A stretch of 18,486 nt of DNA from MVYY01 sp035369865 (GCA_035369865.1 DAOOVG010000043.1:1-18486), one strand, 5' to 3'; shown: positions 1 through 8,406, counted from the first letter of the stretch. Translations and numbers: made by a program. The notes: generated by a model not told the origin, from the letters alone.

Positions 1-20
1 AAAATTTTATAACCTTGCCG

Positions 21-41
21 CTTAAAAATAGACTTTTTAAG
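21..41. repeat. Short AT-rich inverted repeat near the window edge
   Basis: Perfect 8-bp arms (CTTAAAAA at 21-28 and TTTTTAAG at 34-41) flank a 5-nt loop. No U-rich tail follows on either strand, so it is not a convincing terminator. It lies in the 179-bp stretch beyond the rseP stop, where I see no gene. In AT-rich DNA a repeat this size could arise by chance. Confidence 0.25.
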
Positions 42-179
42 GAATGACTATATAAATTGTTATCAACACTGAGTGATATTTTTAAAATATTAGGAAATAA
101 CAAGCCAATAAAAAATAAGTCATCTTTAAGTTAATATTTCATTTTAAAATCATTACCATCCGATTAAAAAAACTTACTT

Positions 180-1670
180 TTATTTAAAAATTGCCTTATA
201 AATATCATTACCATTGGCATAAATTAATAAGGCAAGCAATAATAACATACCGATGGTTTGAGCTTGTTCCAGAAATTTTTCACTCGGTTTTTTTCCTGTA
301 AAGATTTCATATAGCAGAAATAAAACATATCCGCCATCCAAGGCAGGGATAGGTAAAAAGTTCATAAATGCCAATATAACTGATAATAATGCGGTCATTG
401 ACCAAAAAATTTGCCAATCCCACGTTTTAGGAAATAATTTTCCAATGGCACCAAACCCTCCTAATTGTTTGGAACCTTCTTTGGTAAACACCAACTTAAA
501 TTGTTTTACATAACTTGCCAACGTTTCTACTCCTAATGAAACTCCTGCTGGTATAGAAGCCAATAACCCATATTCGATACGTGTAGTTTCAAAAAAATCA
601 ATATAAGGTCGAACAGTAACTCCTAATTTCCCTGTTTCGTCTAATTGAATTTTAGATTCATGTAATGAGCCATTTCTATAATAGGTTAATGTTATTACCG
701 AATCACGATACTGGCTCAACTGGGAGGCTATATCTTGAAAAATATAAAGCGGTTTCCCATTAATTGCTACAACACTGTCGCCTCGCTGTAAGTGAGCTTG
801 CCAAGCAGGAGTATTTGCGAATACACTGTCAACTACAAATGGGAAACGATATGAAATAAGACTTTCTTCTCCACTTGCCAATACTTTTTGAGGAAAATCC
901 TTAGGCAATTGAATATTTACAATCTGAGTGTCTCCCCTCAATATAGTTACATTTTTGGCTCCGTCAATCAGAATTTTTTCAATGACATCCGAAAGTTTTT
1001 CACAATTTTCCCCATCTATATTAAGAATTTTATCACCATTTTTGAATCCATGCTCCAAAAATGTTTCCGAAAACTGAAGACCATATTTTGCATTTTGAAT
1101 AGGAAGATATTCTTGTCCCCATTTATATAAAATACCTGAATAAATTACAATAGCTAAAATAAAATTCATCACCACACCTGCTGTAATAATTGGTAAACGT
1201 TGCCAGACAGATTTTGACCTATATTCCCATGGTTGGGGTTCAGCTTTCATCTGGGTTTTGTCCATAGATTCATCGATCATACCAGCAATTTTGCAATAAC
1301 CACCAAGAGGTAACCACCCAATTCCCCATTCGGTACTTTCTGGATATTTACGCCAATCGTCATCAGGAAGTTCTGAGAGTGGTATCGGCTCCATAATAGG
1401 TTTCCCGTTTTCATCCAGCATAATATCACCATCAGCATCCCTTTTAGGACGTTCATTGGGCGGAACGTTTTTAGAAAAAAACTTAAATTGCCATTTGCCG
1501 TTAATCTTTTTTGCTCTCATTATCGAGAAACTGGGATTGAAAAATATGTAAAATTTTTCTACTCGTACCTTGAAAATGCGAGCAAAAATGAAATGACCGA
1601 ATTCATGAATAATAACCAGTATAGATAAACTTAAAATAAGTTGCAATGCTCGAATCAAGAATGTTTCCAT
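180..1670 (-). CDS. rseP: RseP-type site-2 zinc metalloprotease (M50)
   Basis: Intramembrane metalloprotease of the S2P family. In characterised bacteria it cuts anti-sigma factors or remnant signal peptides within the inner membrane; the substrate here is not shown. The 496-residue protein starts at an ATG with a membrane segment that contains the zinc motif HEFGH (residues 22-26). GWLPLGGYCKIAG at 118-130 is also typical of the family. Two PDZ-like domains follow at about 190-256 and 280-352, with NGDKILNIDG and RGDSVVAINGKP as their cores. Near the C-terminus lies the third-ligand motif NFLPIPALDGG (D445), then a last membrane helix. A hydrophilic insertion at about 50-114 separates HEFGH from the GGY motif and resembles that of Bacteroidales homologues. 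The gene is last in the M23-like/dxr/rseP cluster, 120 bp after dxr, the usual neighbour in Bacteroidota. The function is secure; the regulatory pathway is inferred. Confidence 0.95.
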   Translation of the reverse strand: METFLIRALQLILSLSILVIIHEFGHFIFARIFKVRVEKFYIFFNPSFSIMRAKKINGKWQFKFFSKNVPPNERPKRDADGDIMLDENGKPIMEPIPLSELPDDDWRKYPESTEWGIGWLPLGGYCKIAGMIDESMDKTQMKAEPQPWEYRSKSVWQRLPIITAGVVMNFILAIVIYSGILYKWGQEYLPIQNAKYGLQFSETFLEHGFKNGDKILNIDGENCEKLSDVIEKILIDGAKNVTILRGDTQIVNIQLPKDFPQKVLASGEESLISYRFPFVVDSVFANTPAWQAHLQRGDSVVAINGKPLYIFQDIASQLSQYRDSVITLTYYRNGSLHESKIQLDETGKLGVTVRPYIDFFETTRIEYGLLASIPAGVSLGVETLASYVKQFKLVFTKEGSKQLGGFGAIGKLFPKTWDWQIFWSMTALLSVILAFMNFLPIPALDGGYVLFLLYEIFTGKKPSEKFLEQAQTIGMLLLLALLIYANGNDIYKAIFK

Positions 1671-1790
1671 ATTTAAGAAATAATGATTAACTAAACTTTT
1701 TAAATAGATTTTTGATTTTTAAAATTGTTAAGTTGATGTTTGATGATTTTTTAATTTTTCTTTTAAACAATACCCGTGATTATTAAAGAA

Positions 1791-2954
1791 TTATTTATTA
1801 ATCAATTCGTAAGTTAATATTCTAACTTCTTTATCTGTATTTACATAATCTTCATAAGTGGGTTGCTGAATAAAAAGTGCCTTTGACATTATTTTTTCAA
1901 TTATTTCACTCATTTGTAAAAAACCAATTTTGTTTTTTAAGAAAGTATCTACTACCACTTCGTTTGCAGCATTTAAAATACAGGGCATATTTCCACCCTG
2001 ATGTATAGCTTCATAAGCCAGTAAAAGATTTCGAAAGCGTTTCGTATCAGGTTTTTCGAAAGTTAATTGAGAAATAATATTAAAGTCGATACGTGAAAAA
2101 TTGGTGTTGTATCGCTCTGGATAAGTAAAAGCATATAAAATAGGTAGCTTCATATCTGGAATACTTAATTGTGCTTTTACACTACCGTCTGTAAATTGTA
2201 CCATTGAATGAATAATAGATTGAGGATGAATGAGAATTTCAATTTGTTCAGGCTCTAAGCCAAAAAGCCATTTTGCTTCTATCATCTCAAAACCTTTATT
2301 CATCAAAGTAGCGGAATCAATTGTTATTTTAGCTCCCATTGTCCAATTGGGATGTTTTAAGGCTTCCGCCGATGTTACCTTCTGTAAATCTTTGGACGAT
2401 TTCGTGCGGAAAGGTCCACCCGAAGCTGTTAAAATAATTTTTTCAATATCGTTATTACCTTCTCCTGTCAAGCATTGAAAGATAGCAGAATGTTCAGAAT
2501 CGACAGGTAAAATCATAGCATGATATTTTTCAACAAGTTGACCTATTAATTCACCAGCTACTACCAAAGTTTCCTTGTTTGCCAGTGCAATTCTTTTCCC
2601 TGCCTGAATGGCATGCATAGTTGGTTTGAGTGCCGAATAACCAACTATTGCTATTAATATTATATCCACTGATTGAATTTCTGCAATTTGTGAAATTGCC
2701 TCCTCGCCAGCAAATACTTTTATCGGAAGTTCAGCTAACGATTTTTTTAACTGTTCATAATGAATAGGATTGGCAATAGCAACCATTTCAGGATGAAATT
2801 TTCTTGCCTGTTCTATCAACAAATCAACGTTGTTATTCGCAGTAAGAGCATATACTTCAAACTTATCAGAGTATTGTTCAATGACTTGCAATGCTTGTGT
2901 GCCAATAGAGCCTGTAGAACCTAAAATAGTTATTTGTTTTTTGGTTTCGCTCAC
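1791..2954 (-). CDS. dxr: 1-deoxy-D-xylulose 5-phosphate reductoisomerase
   Basis: Cytosolic enzyme of the non-mevalonate (MEP) isoprenoid pathway. It converts 1-deoxy-D-xylulose 5-phosphate to 2-C-methyl-D-erythritol 4-phosphate using NADPH and a divalent metal. The 387 residues match the family length. Visible signatures are the dinucleotide-binding loop GSTGSIG (12-18), NKET (126-129), the metal-binding VDSEHSA (D152, E154), the substrate loop SGGPFR (178-183) and HPNWTMGAKITIDSATLMNK followed by GFEMIEA, where E223 is the third metal ligand. IHPQSIIHSMVQF (242-254) is also conserved. The start is GTG, because the first codon reads CAC on the plus strand and no in-frame ATG lies nearby. 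It begins 35 bp after the stop of the LytM-like gene and precedes rseP, so co-transcription is likely. Confidence 0.97.
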   Translation of the reverse strand: MSETKKQITILGSTGSIGTQALQVIEQYSDKFEVYALTANNNVDLLIEQARKFHPEMVAIANPIHYEQLKKSLAELPIKVFAGEEAISQIAEIQSVDIILIAIVGYSALKPTMHAIQAGKRIALANKETLVVAGELIGQLVEKYHAMILPVDSEHSAIFQCLTGEGNNDIEKIILTASGGPFRTKSSKDLQKVTSAEALKHPNWTMGAKITIDSATLMNKGFEMIEAKWLFGLEPEQIEILIHPQSIIHSMVQFTDGSVKAQLSIPDMKLPILYAFTYPERYNTNFSRIDFNIISQLTFEKPDTKRFRNLLLAYEAIHQGGNMPCILNAANEVVVDTFLKNKIGFLQMSEIIEKIMSKALFIQQPTYEDYVNTDKEVRILTYELINK

Positions 2955-2989
2955 GTGAATTAAAAATTTATACTGATTTTTTTGATTTC

Positions 2990-3859
2990 TTAAAAAATAA
3001 TAACTTCCTCAGGATTAATGGGCTTACCCTGTTGCCACAACTCAAAGTAAAACTCTTTTTTTGCTTTATTGGAATGATTATTTTCTCCCGTTATAGCAAT
3101 AGTTTCACCTGCTTTTACTACATTGCCAACCTTTTTTAATAATCTTGTATTGTTTTTATAAATTGACACATAATTATTTTCATGTTGCACCTGAATGACC
3201 CAGTCAAAATCAAATGTAAATCCAGCAAAAATTACTGTGCCATTTAATACACTCATTACACTTTGATTAGGTGGAGTTAAAATATTAATTCCATAGCGGT
3301 GATTCTGTAAGCTGTAAGAAGAAGTTATTACCCCTTGCACAGGTCGAAAAAAAACATAAGTATTTTCATTCTTATTGATACTGATATTTGCTAAATTGAA
3401 TTTTTCTTCTTCTTCAAATTTTTTACAGAATTCTTCCTCTTTTTTTGATTTTTCAAGTAATTCTTGAGATTTTTTACTTAGGGTAACTGAATCAAGCGAA
3501 GAGATAGAATCAGGTTGAATCTCTTCGTTTATTATTTTTTTAATAAGCTCTATATAAGCTGATTGTTGGCTGACTACTTTCATTAAGGAATCAGTTTCCA
3601 ATGATTCTTGAATTATTTTTGCTCGATCGCCTGTTTCTCCATAACCTGGAAGATAATATCGCAAAGGGGTTACATAAATAAGAATTGTTAATAAAACAAA
3701 AGTCAGTACAGTGAAAAGGAAAAAATAAAGAATAACAGTAAATCGCGACAAATGAATATGCCACGATTCTTCCAAAGTATTTTCATTTACAACAGAAACA
3801 CGATATTTAAAACGCAGTTTTTGTAATAATAATGAAATTTTTCCTTTTTTCTTTTTCAT
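2990..3859 (-). CDS. Membrane-anchored degenerate LytM (M23-like) protein
   Basis: A 289-residue envelope protein. A basic N-terminus (MKKKKGK) and about 35 further residues precede one membrane helix at about 40-63. A charged segment rich in E, K and S (about 75-160) is probably coiled coil, and a C-terminal LytM/M23 fold occupies about 168-289. The fold is recognisable from FRPVQGVITSSY, YGINILTPPNQSVMSVLNGTV, VQHENNYVSIYKN, VGNVVKAGETIAITGEN and FYFELWQQGKPINPEEV. The zinc ligands of active M23 peptidases are replaced: HxGxD reads RYGIN (R188, N192), YxH reads YKN (N236), and HLHFE reads EFYFE (E269, Y271). It is therefore unlikely to cut peptidoglycan and more likely acts as a scaffold or activator, as EnvC-type LytM proteins do. 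That role is inference. It is the first gene of the dxr/rseP cluster and begins 53 bp past the V-ATPase terminator. Confidence 0.85.
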   Translation of the reverse strand: MKKKKGKISLLLQKLRFKYRVSVVNENTLEESWHIHLSRFTVILYFFLFTVLTFVLLTILIYVTPLRYYLPGYGETGDRAKIIQESLETDSLMKVVSQQSAYIELIKKIINEEIQPDSISSLDSVTLSKKSQELLEKSKKEEEFCKKFEEEEKFNLANISINKNENTYVFFRPVQGVITSSYSLQNHRYGINILTPPNQSVMSVLNGTVIFAGFTFDFDWVIQVQHENNYVSIYKNNTRLLKKVGNVVKAGETIAITGENNHSNKAKKEFYFELWQQGKPINPEEVIIF

Positions 3860-3887
3860 TCAATGATTCTGAATACAAAATGCTTTA

Positions 3888-3895
3888 CAAAATTA
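3888..3895 (-). promoter_or_regulatory. Candidate -7 element for the LytM-like/dxr/rseP cluster
   Basis: Read on the minus strand this is TAATTTTG, a match to the Bacteroidota -7 consensus TAnnTTTG, 28 bp before the ATG at 3859. At the expected -33 position the sequence is TTTT rather than TTTG. It sits between the V-ATPase terminator and the first gene of the next cluster, where a promoter is needed. The assignment rests on one element and position. Confidence 0.42.
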
Positions 3896-3911
3896 GCATA
3901 TTTCGAAGGAA

Positions 3912-3959
3912 AATAAAAATCAAGAAGTTCAAAGTATTTTTTAAATTGAACTCCTTGAT
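3912..3959 (-). terminator. Rho-independent terminator of the V-ATPase operon
   Basis: The minus-strand RNA forms a 14-bp stem (ATCAAGGAGTTCAA pairing with TTGAACTTCTTGAT, plus-strand positions 3946-3959 and 3919-3932) with a 13-nt loop, followed by UUUUAUUU. The single imperfect position is a G-U wobble on the minus strand but an A-C mismatch on the plus strand, so the hairpin is built for minus-strand transcripts. It lies about 90 bp past the K-subunit stop codon. Confidence 0.85.
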
Positions 3960-4051
3960 AAAAAAATGAAAAAATAATTTTGTTTTTTACTATAGTTGAA
4001 AAATATTACGCTGTTTTTCTTTATCGTATTTTTTTTGATAAACTCTTTTTA

Positions 4052-4498
4052 TTAGATAGCGTTACCAATAAGAAATACGGCAGCTAAAGAAACAATCGCA
4101 TATAATTCTGGGAAAGCTGCTAAAATAAGAGTTCTACCAAATACATCGTAACCTGAACCGATACTAGCAATACCATTTGCACAAACTTGTCCTTGACGAA
4201 TTGCTGAAAGTAATCCTGTAAGAGCTAATGCTAAACTTCCTCCAAATACAGCGGCGGCAGCACCCCATGTCATATCAGGCACCAAATGAGGAGACAATAA
4301 AAAATAGCCCAAAAAACCATATAAACCTTGTGTACCAGGAATAGCGCTTAAAACCATATAATTACCAAAAGCATCAGGATTCTTTTTTAAAGCACCTAAT
4401 GTGGCATTCCCAGCAATTGTTACTCCAACAGCACTTCCTACCCCTGAAAGTCCCACCATTAAACCAATTCCAATATAAGCTAAAATAATAGGTCCCAT
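4052..4498 (-). CDS. atpK: V-type ATPase membrane rotor subunit K (proteolipid)
   Basis: Forms the rotating membrane ring that carries ions for the V-type ATPase. The 148-residue protein has four predicted membrane helices, a tandem duplication of the two-helix hairpin. Only the second hairpin holds the ion-binding carboxylate, E131 (FPELYAIV). The first has Q57 in the equivalent place (PGTQGLYGF). I53, T56, Q57, Y60, Q102 and E131 have the same relative spacing as L61, T64, Q65, Y68, Q110 and E139 of the Enterococcus hirae NtpK ring, whose Na+ site is structurally known, so Na+ binding is predicted. It is the last gene of the operon, 50 bp after subunit I, and the terminator follows. Only one K gene is present here. 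Confidence 0.95.
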   Translation of the reverse strand: MGPIILAYIGIGLMVGLSGVGSAVGVTIAGNATLGALKKNPDAFGNYMVLSAIPGTQGLYGFLGYFLLSPHLVPDMTWGAAAAVFGGSLALALTGLLSAIRQGQVCANGIASIGSGYDVFGRTLILAAFPELYAIVSLAAVFLIGNAI

Positions 4499-4548
4499 AA
4501 TTTATTTTTTTAATTGTTAATGTTTTATATATTTTGATTTTTTATTCT

Positions 4549-6384
4549 TTAAATAATAGATTTTTCTTCTTTATAATGTGCAAATGGTTTATATTTTTTC
4601 CCTCCACCTTCAAAACCTGCATTTTTATAAAATTCCACAAAAGTCAAACGCATAGGATGAACAAAAGCACCTAAGCCAGACATGAATATATTAATACTGT
4701 GTCCTATGAGCATAATTATTATCATAACAATGGGTCCAAAAAAAGGAATACCTTTGCTGATATTAATTGCCAAGTCATTGAATACAAATCCCATTACTGC
4801 TCCTGAAATGCCCAATGCAAACAATCGAATATAAGACAAAGTATCTCCCAATAAGCCAGTAGCCATATTATAAGTATCCCATAAACCAGAACCAATGTTT
4901 ATAAGAGGATTTTTATGAATATTGTTCAACAAGAAAACAAATATTACACCAATTCCACCGAAAACGATATATAACCATTTTGCTATTGTAAAAGGAAGAC
5001 CAGCATAAGAATTTAAAACAAAAGTGCCTCCACAACCTATTAAAATAGATAACCAACCCCATGTTGAAAAAGATGCTGGCCAACCATAACGTAAGACTTT
5101 CCCAACTGCTTTAATAATCATTCCAAATAAGATTTGAATAATACCCAGAATTAAAGAAATATAAAACAATTGATTTGAATCAATCATGATTTTTTTTAAC
5201 TTCTCTAACCATGGTATTTCGGCTTCTATTAAATTGAAGCCAAAAAATGTGCCTGTTATTATTCCCATAATTACAGTAGAAATTCCTAAACAAATCACCA
5301 AAGAAAGTACAGGTTTTATAGCATCATTGACTTTTTTTCGAAGGAAAATTGCAAATAAAACTAAAAGTAAACCATAAGCAGCATCTCCTAAACATATTCC
5401 GAAAAAGAGCATATAAAATGGAGCAAAGAAAGGAGTTAAATCAATTTCATAATAATTAGGTAAATCATACAAATTGCCAATAAACTCAAATATTCGAGCA
5501 AAACGATTATTTTTTAACTTTACAGGGACTTTTTCTTCTCCAACAGGTTCGCTTGTTTCATAATAAATTTCAGAATCATTTAAGAAATTTTGTAATTCCT
5601 CTTCCGAATCTTCCGGACACCAACCTTCAATCAACATAACTTTCTCTTCAATAGTAGGTTCAGTATTAAGCACAACCTTTGTAAAATCAATTGTTTCAAA
5701 AGTTTCAACTTGAAAAGATTTTAAAGTATTATAATCTTCAACCGCCATTTTTATTAGTTGTTGCTTTACCTCCTCAATTTCTTTCCTTATTTCTGAAATT
5801 TGCAAATCTAACTCTGGAGCAGTTCTATCCGACAATTTAATAGGATCGGCATCTATATCAACAACTTCGCCAGGTCGAGTAATGGTAATAAAATAACGGG
5901 TTGAACCTACGGTATCAATTTCAAAGGCATTATAAATTACTTCCCATTCTTGATCAAACTTGCGAATATTACAACTAAAAAAATTGATGATATAACCCGC
6001 CTCACGTAATTGATGCAGCCTTTCAAAGCTAAAAATTCCCCAAACTTCCATTCGGTCTCTTTCTTTCTCAATTTGCTGAAGTTTTTGTTCAAGTGATTCT
6101 TTTTGAGCTAATTTATTTTCTATGTTTATCAGCACTTCTAAGCCATCTTTAACAGGATCCGCTGGCAATGGTATTATTTCCTTTGAAAGTCTTTTTTCCA
6201 ACTGTTTCAACGCAATTTTTATGCGAGCTGATAACAGCATCTTTTCTCGCAAAGCATCATTTTCAGGTATTCCTTCGGGTTTTTCTATCACGTGGAGCAC
6301 ACCAATCTCGCGGATTTTTTCTAAAAATTCTATATATTGTTTGTGGTATACCAAAAAGGTATATTTTGTCATTTTAACAATCAT
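4549..6384 (-). CDS. atpI: V-type ATPase membrane stator subunit I (subunit a)
   Basis: Stator subunit that forms the ion half-channels against the K ring and anchors the peripheral stalk. The N-terminal half of the 611 residues (about 1-310) is soluble with coiled-coil stretches (for example 80-125 and 190-215). The C-terminal half has seven or eight hydrophobic segments. The essential arginine is R520 in SYIRLFALGISG, and VHPMRLTFVEFYKN near the C-terminus (R579) is also characteristic. MIVKMTKYTFLVYHK at the N-terminus is typical of the family. The ATG overlaps the stop codon of subunit D as ATGA, which indicates translational coupling. Length and architecture are normal for bacterial V-type I subunits. 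Confidence 0.95.
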   Translation of the reverse strand: MIVKMTKYTFLVYHKQYIEFLEKIREIGVLHVIEKPEGIPENDALREKMLLSARIKIALKQLEKRLSKEIIPLPADPVKDGLEVLINIENKLAQKESLEQKLQQIEKERDRMEVWGIFSFERLHQLREAGYIINFFSCNIRKFDQEWEVIYNAFEIDTVGSTRYFITITRPGEVVDIDADPIKLSDRTAPELDLQISEIRKEIEEVKQQLIKMAVEDYNTLKSFQVETFETIDFTKVVLNTEPTIEEKVMLIEGWCPEDSEEELQNFLNDSEIYYETSEPVGEEKVPVKLKNNRFARIFEFIGNLYDLPNYYEIDLTPFFAPFYMLFFGICLGDAAYGLLLVLFAIFLRKKVNDAIKPVLSLVICLGISTVIMGIITGTFFGFNLIEAEIPWLEKLKKIMIDSNQLFYISLILGIIQILFGMIIKAVGKVLRYGWPASFSTWGWLSILIGCGGTFVLNSYAGLPFTIAKWLYIVFGGIGVIFVFLLNNIHKNPLINIGSGLWDTYNMATGLLGDTLSYIRLFALGISGAVMGFVFNDLAINISKGIPFFGPIVMIIIMLIGHSINIFMSGLGAFVHPMRLTFVEFYKNAGFEGGGKKYKPFAHYKEEKSII

Positions 6385-6986
6385 ATATTCCTCCCTTCTA
6401 TCTTTTCATGACGTGATTTGATAATTTTTTGGGAAGATTTCGACAGATTTTCCTCATCTTCCATAAATCGTTTTATTTTTCGAATCGCATCTTCATAACC
6501 GGGTATTTGTACTTTCTCAAATAAATTTACTTTTTGAGTCGTCTTTTTTCTTTCATGCTCCAACAAGTTAAGCTTTTGAATATAAAACTCATGCTCAATA
6601 GCAATTTGTGCTAATTCTTTTAATAAGGCTAACCCATCTAAATACCATTTAGGCGCATTAAATAAGCTAAAAGATTTGGTTTTATAAACTACCTCATCTA
6701 AAACTGGGATACGTACTGCAGCAATCTTTTTTATACTCATTTTAATATCTTCCACTTCGAGCAAGCTGGTGTCAAATTCGCCCCACAAAGCCAACATTTT
6801 ATCATAAGCAGCAATACGAGCTTCGAATTCAGCATTTATTTTTTTTATATCATCTTTTGCTTTTTTGACTTCTGTACGCAAAGCACTTTCTTTATTTTTA
6901 ATTGTAGGTAATGCTCTGACTCTGATCTTGAGATTTTTTTCAAGATTTTGTAACGAAGTTTTATTATATTGAAACTGTATTGCCAT
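6381..6986 (-). CDS. atpD: V-type ATPase central-stalk subunit D
   Basis: Central rotor shaft that couples ATP hydrolysis in the A/B head to rotation of the K ring. The 201-residue protein has the expected layout of two long charged helices. The N-terminal one (about 8-65, rich in K, E and L, starting MAIQFQYNKTSL) and the C-terminal one (about 115-195) pair as an antiparallel coiled coil, with a short globular middle (about 70-110). Its stop codon overlaps the start of subunit I by 4 bp (ATGA), and it lies 43 bp after subunit B. Subunit D normally binds a small F subunit, but no F gene is recognisable in the operon. Confidence 0.92.
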   Translation of the reverse strand: MAIQFQYNKTSLQNLEKNLKIRVRALPTIKNKESALRTEVKKAKDDIKKINAEFEARIAAYDKMLALWGEFDTSLLEVEDIKMSIKKIAAVRIPVLDEVVYKTKSFSLFNAPKWYLDGLALLKELAQIAIEHEFYIQKLNLLEHERKKTTQKVNLFEKVQIPGYEDAIRKIKRFMEDEENLSKSSQKIIKSRHEKIEGRNI

Positions 6987-7029
6987 TAAAAAAAGGAATT
7001 TATTTTAATTTTTATAAAAAATTTATGAA

Positions 7030-8349
7030 TTAATTTCTCCAATATTTATCCACTAAATCTTGTTTAATATTAACCTCACTTGGTTTAAAGTATTTAGCAA
7101 ACAATTTCCAGGTGACATCCAACATGGTAGTAGTATCAATATTTACATCAATAGCTAATATTTTTTCTGAATATTCTTTAGCGAAAGCCAATGCACGTTC
7201 ATCGTAATCGGTCAAATCAAATCCATTTTCAAGTTTTGTTTTAGCATTGGCGGCATCAGCATAAAGACGTACGGCGGCATTCATTACTTGTGGATGATCT
7301 TCACGCGTTTTGATACCTATTACCAATTGTTTTAGTCGTGAAAGCGAACGGAAAGGATCCACTATTACTTTGCCTATATCCGTATCACGGCGAAGGAATA
7401 ATTGTCCTTCAGTAATGTATCCCGTATTATCAGGAATAGCATGGGTAATATCTCCACCCGACAGAGTAGTTACTGCAATAATCGTAATGGAGCCTCCCGC
7501 TGAAAACTGAACTGCTTTTTCATAAATTTTTGCAAGATCAGAATACAAAGAACCCGGCATAGAATCTTTTGATGGAATTTGATCCATACGATTCGAAACA
7601 ATTGCTAATGCATCAGCATACAAAGTCATATCTGTAAGTAGTACCAATACTTTTTCGTTTTTATCTACTGCAAAATATTCCGCAGCAGTCAAAGCCATAT
7701 CTGGAATTAATAAACGTTCCACAGGTGGATTCTCAGTAGTATTTACAAAACTAATAATCCGATCTAAAGCTCCTGCTTCGTTAAAAACATTTTTAAAATA
7801 AAGATAGTCATCATTGGTTAATCCTATACCACCTAAAATAATTTTATCAGTTTGAGCACGCAAGGCAACATTAGCCATAACTTCATTATAAGGCTGGTCA
7901 GGATCGGCAAAAAAAGGAATTTTCTGCCCTGAAACCAACGTATTATTCAAATCAATACCTGCAATTCCTGTTGCAATTAATTCAGACGGTTGTTCTCGTC
8001 GGACAGGATTGACGGTTGGTCCACCTATTTCACGTTCTTCACCTTCGATTTCAGGTCCACCGTCGATAACTTCACCAAAAGCATTAAAAAAACGTCCTGC
8101 TAACTGTTCACTTACTTTCAAAGTTGGGGCTTTTCCTAAAAAAACAACTTCGGCATTTGTGGGAATACCTTCTGTGCCTTCAAAGACCTGTAAAGTAACT
8201 TCATCCCCAATAATTTTAACTACTTGAGCCAACTTACCATTGACAGTAGCTAATTCATCATTACCTACATTGGTGGCATGAAGGGAACATGTGGCTTTTG
8301 TAATCTGACTAATTTGTGTATAAATTTTTTGAAATGCTTTTGTTGCCAT
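7030..8349 (-). CDS. atpB: V-type ATPase subunit B (non-catalytic head subunit)
   Basis: Alternates with subunit A in the hexameric head and contributes to the nucleotide sites without being catalytic. The 439-residue protein has the beta-barrel start (residues about 15-75), then the nucleotide-binding-like domain. There the P-loop is replaced by SGQKIPFFADPDQPYNE, as expected for a B subunit. LLTDMTLYADALAIVSNRMD is the conserved family block, and IPSKDSMPGSLYSDLAKIYE and PDNTGYITEGQLFLRRD are also typical. The start is an ATG 57 bp after the subunit A stop. The next gene is subunit D. Confidence 0.96.
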   Translation of the reverse strand: MATKAFQKIYTQISQITKATCSLHATNVGNDELATVNGKLAQVVKIIGDEVTLQVFEGTEGIPTNAEVVFLGKAPTLKVSEQLAGRFFNAFGEVIDGGPEIEGEEREIGGPTVNPVRREQPSELIATGIAGIDLNNTLVSGQKIPFFADPDQPYNEVMANVALRAQTDKIILGGIGLTNDDYLYFKNVFNEAGALDRIISFVNTTENPPVERLLIPDMALTAAEYFAVDKNEKVLVLLTDMTLYADALAIVSNRMDQIPSKDSMPGSLYSDLAKIYEKAVQFSAGGSITIIAVTTLSGGDITHAIPDNTGYITEGQLFLRRDTDIGKVIVDPFRSLSRLKQLVIGIKTREDHPQVMNAAVRLYADAANAKTKLENGFDLTDYDERALAFAKEYSEKILAIDVNIDTTTMLDVTWKLFAKYFKPSEVNIKQDLVDKYWRN

Positions 8350-8406
8350 CTTTATTGATTAAATAATAAAAAATTCTACTTAAATAAATTTATTAAAATT
8401 GCATTA

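Noticed and set aside
1401..1436. EF-hand calcium site in the RseP insertion (DADGDIMLDENG)
   Set aside because: The loop has D at positions 1, 3, 5 and 9 but G in place of the required position-12 glutamate, and no flanking helices are evident.
3230..3859. Calling the LytM protein an active M23 endopeptidase
   Set aside because: Every metal ligand of the HxGxD, YxH and HxH motifs is replaced, so catalytic zinc binding is not supported.
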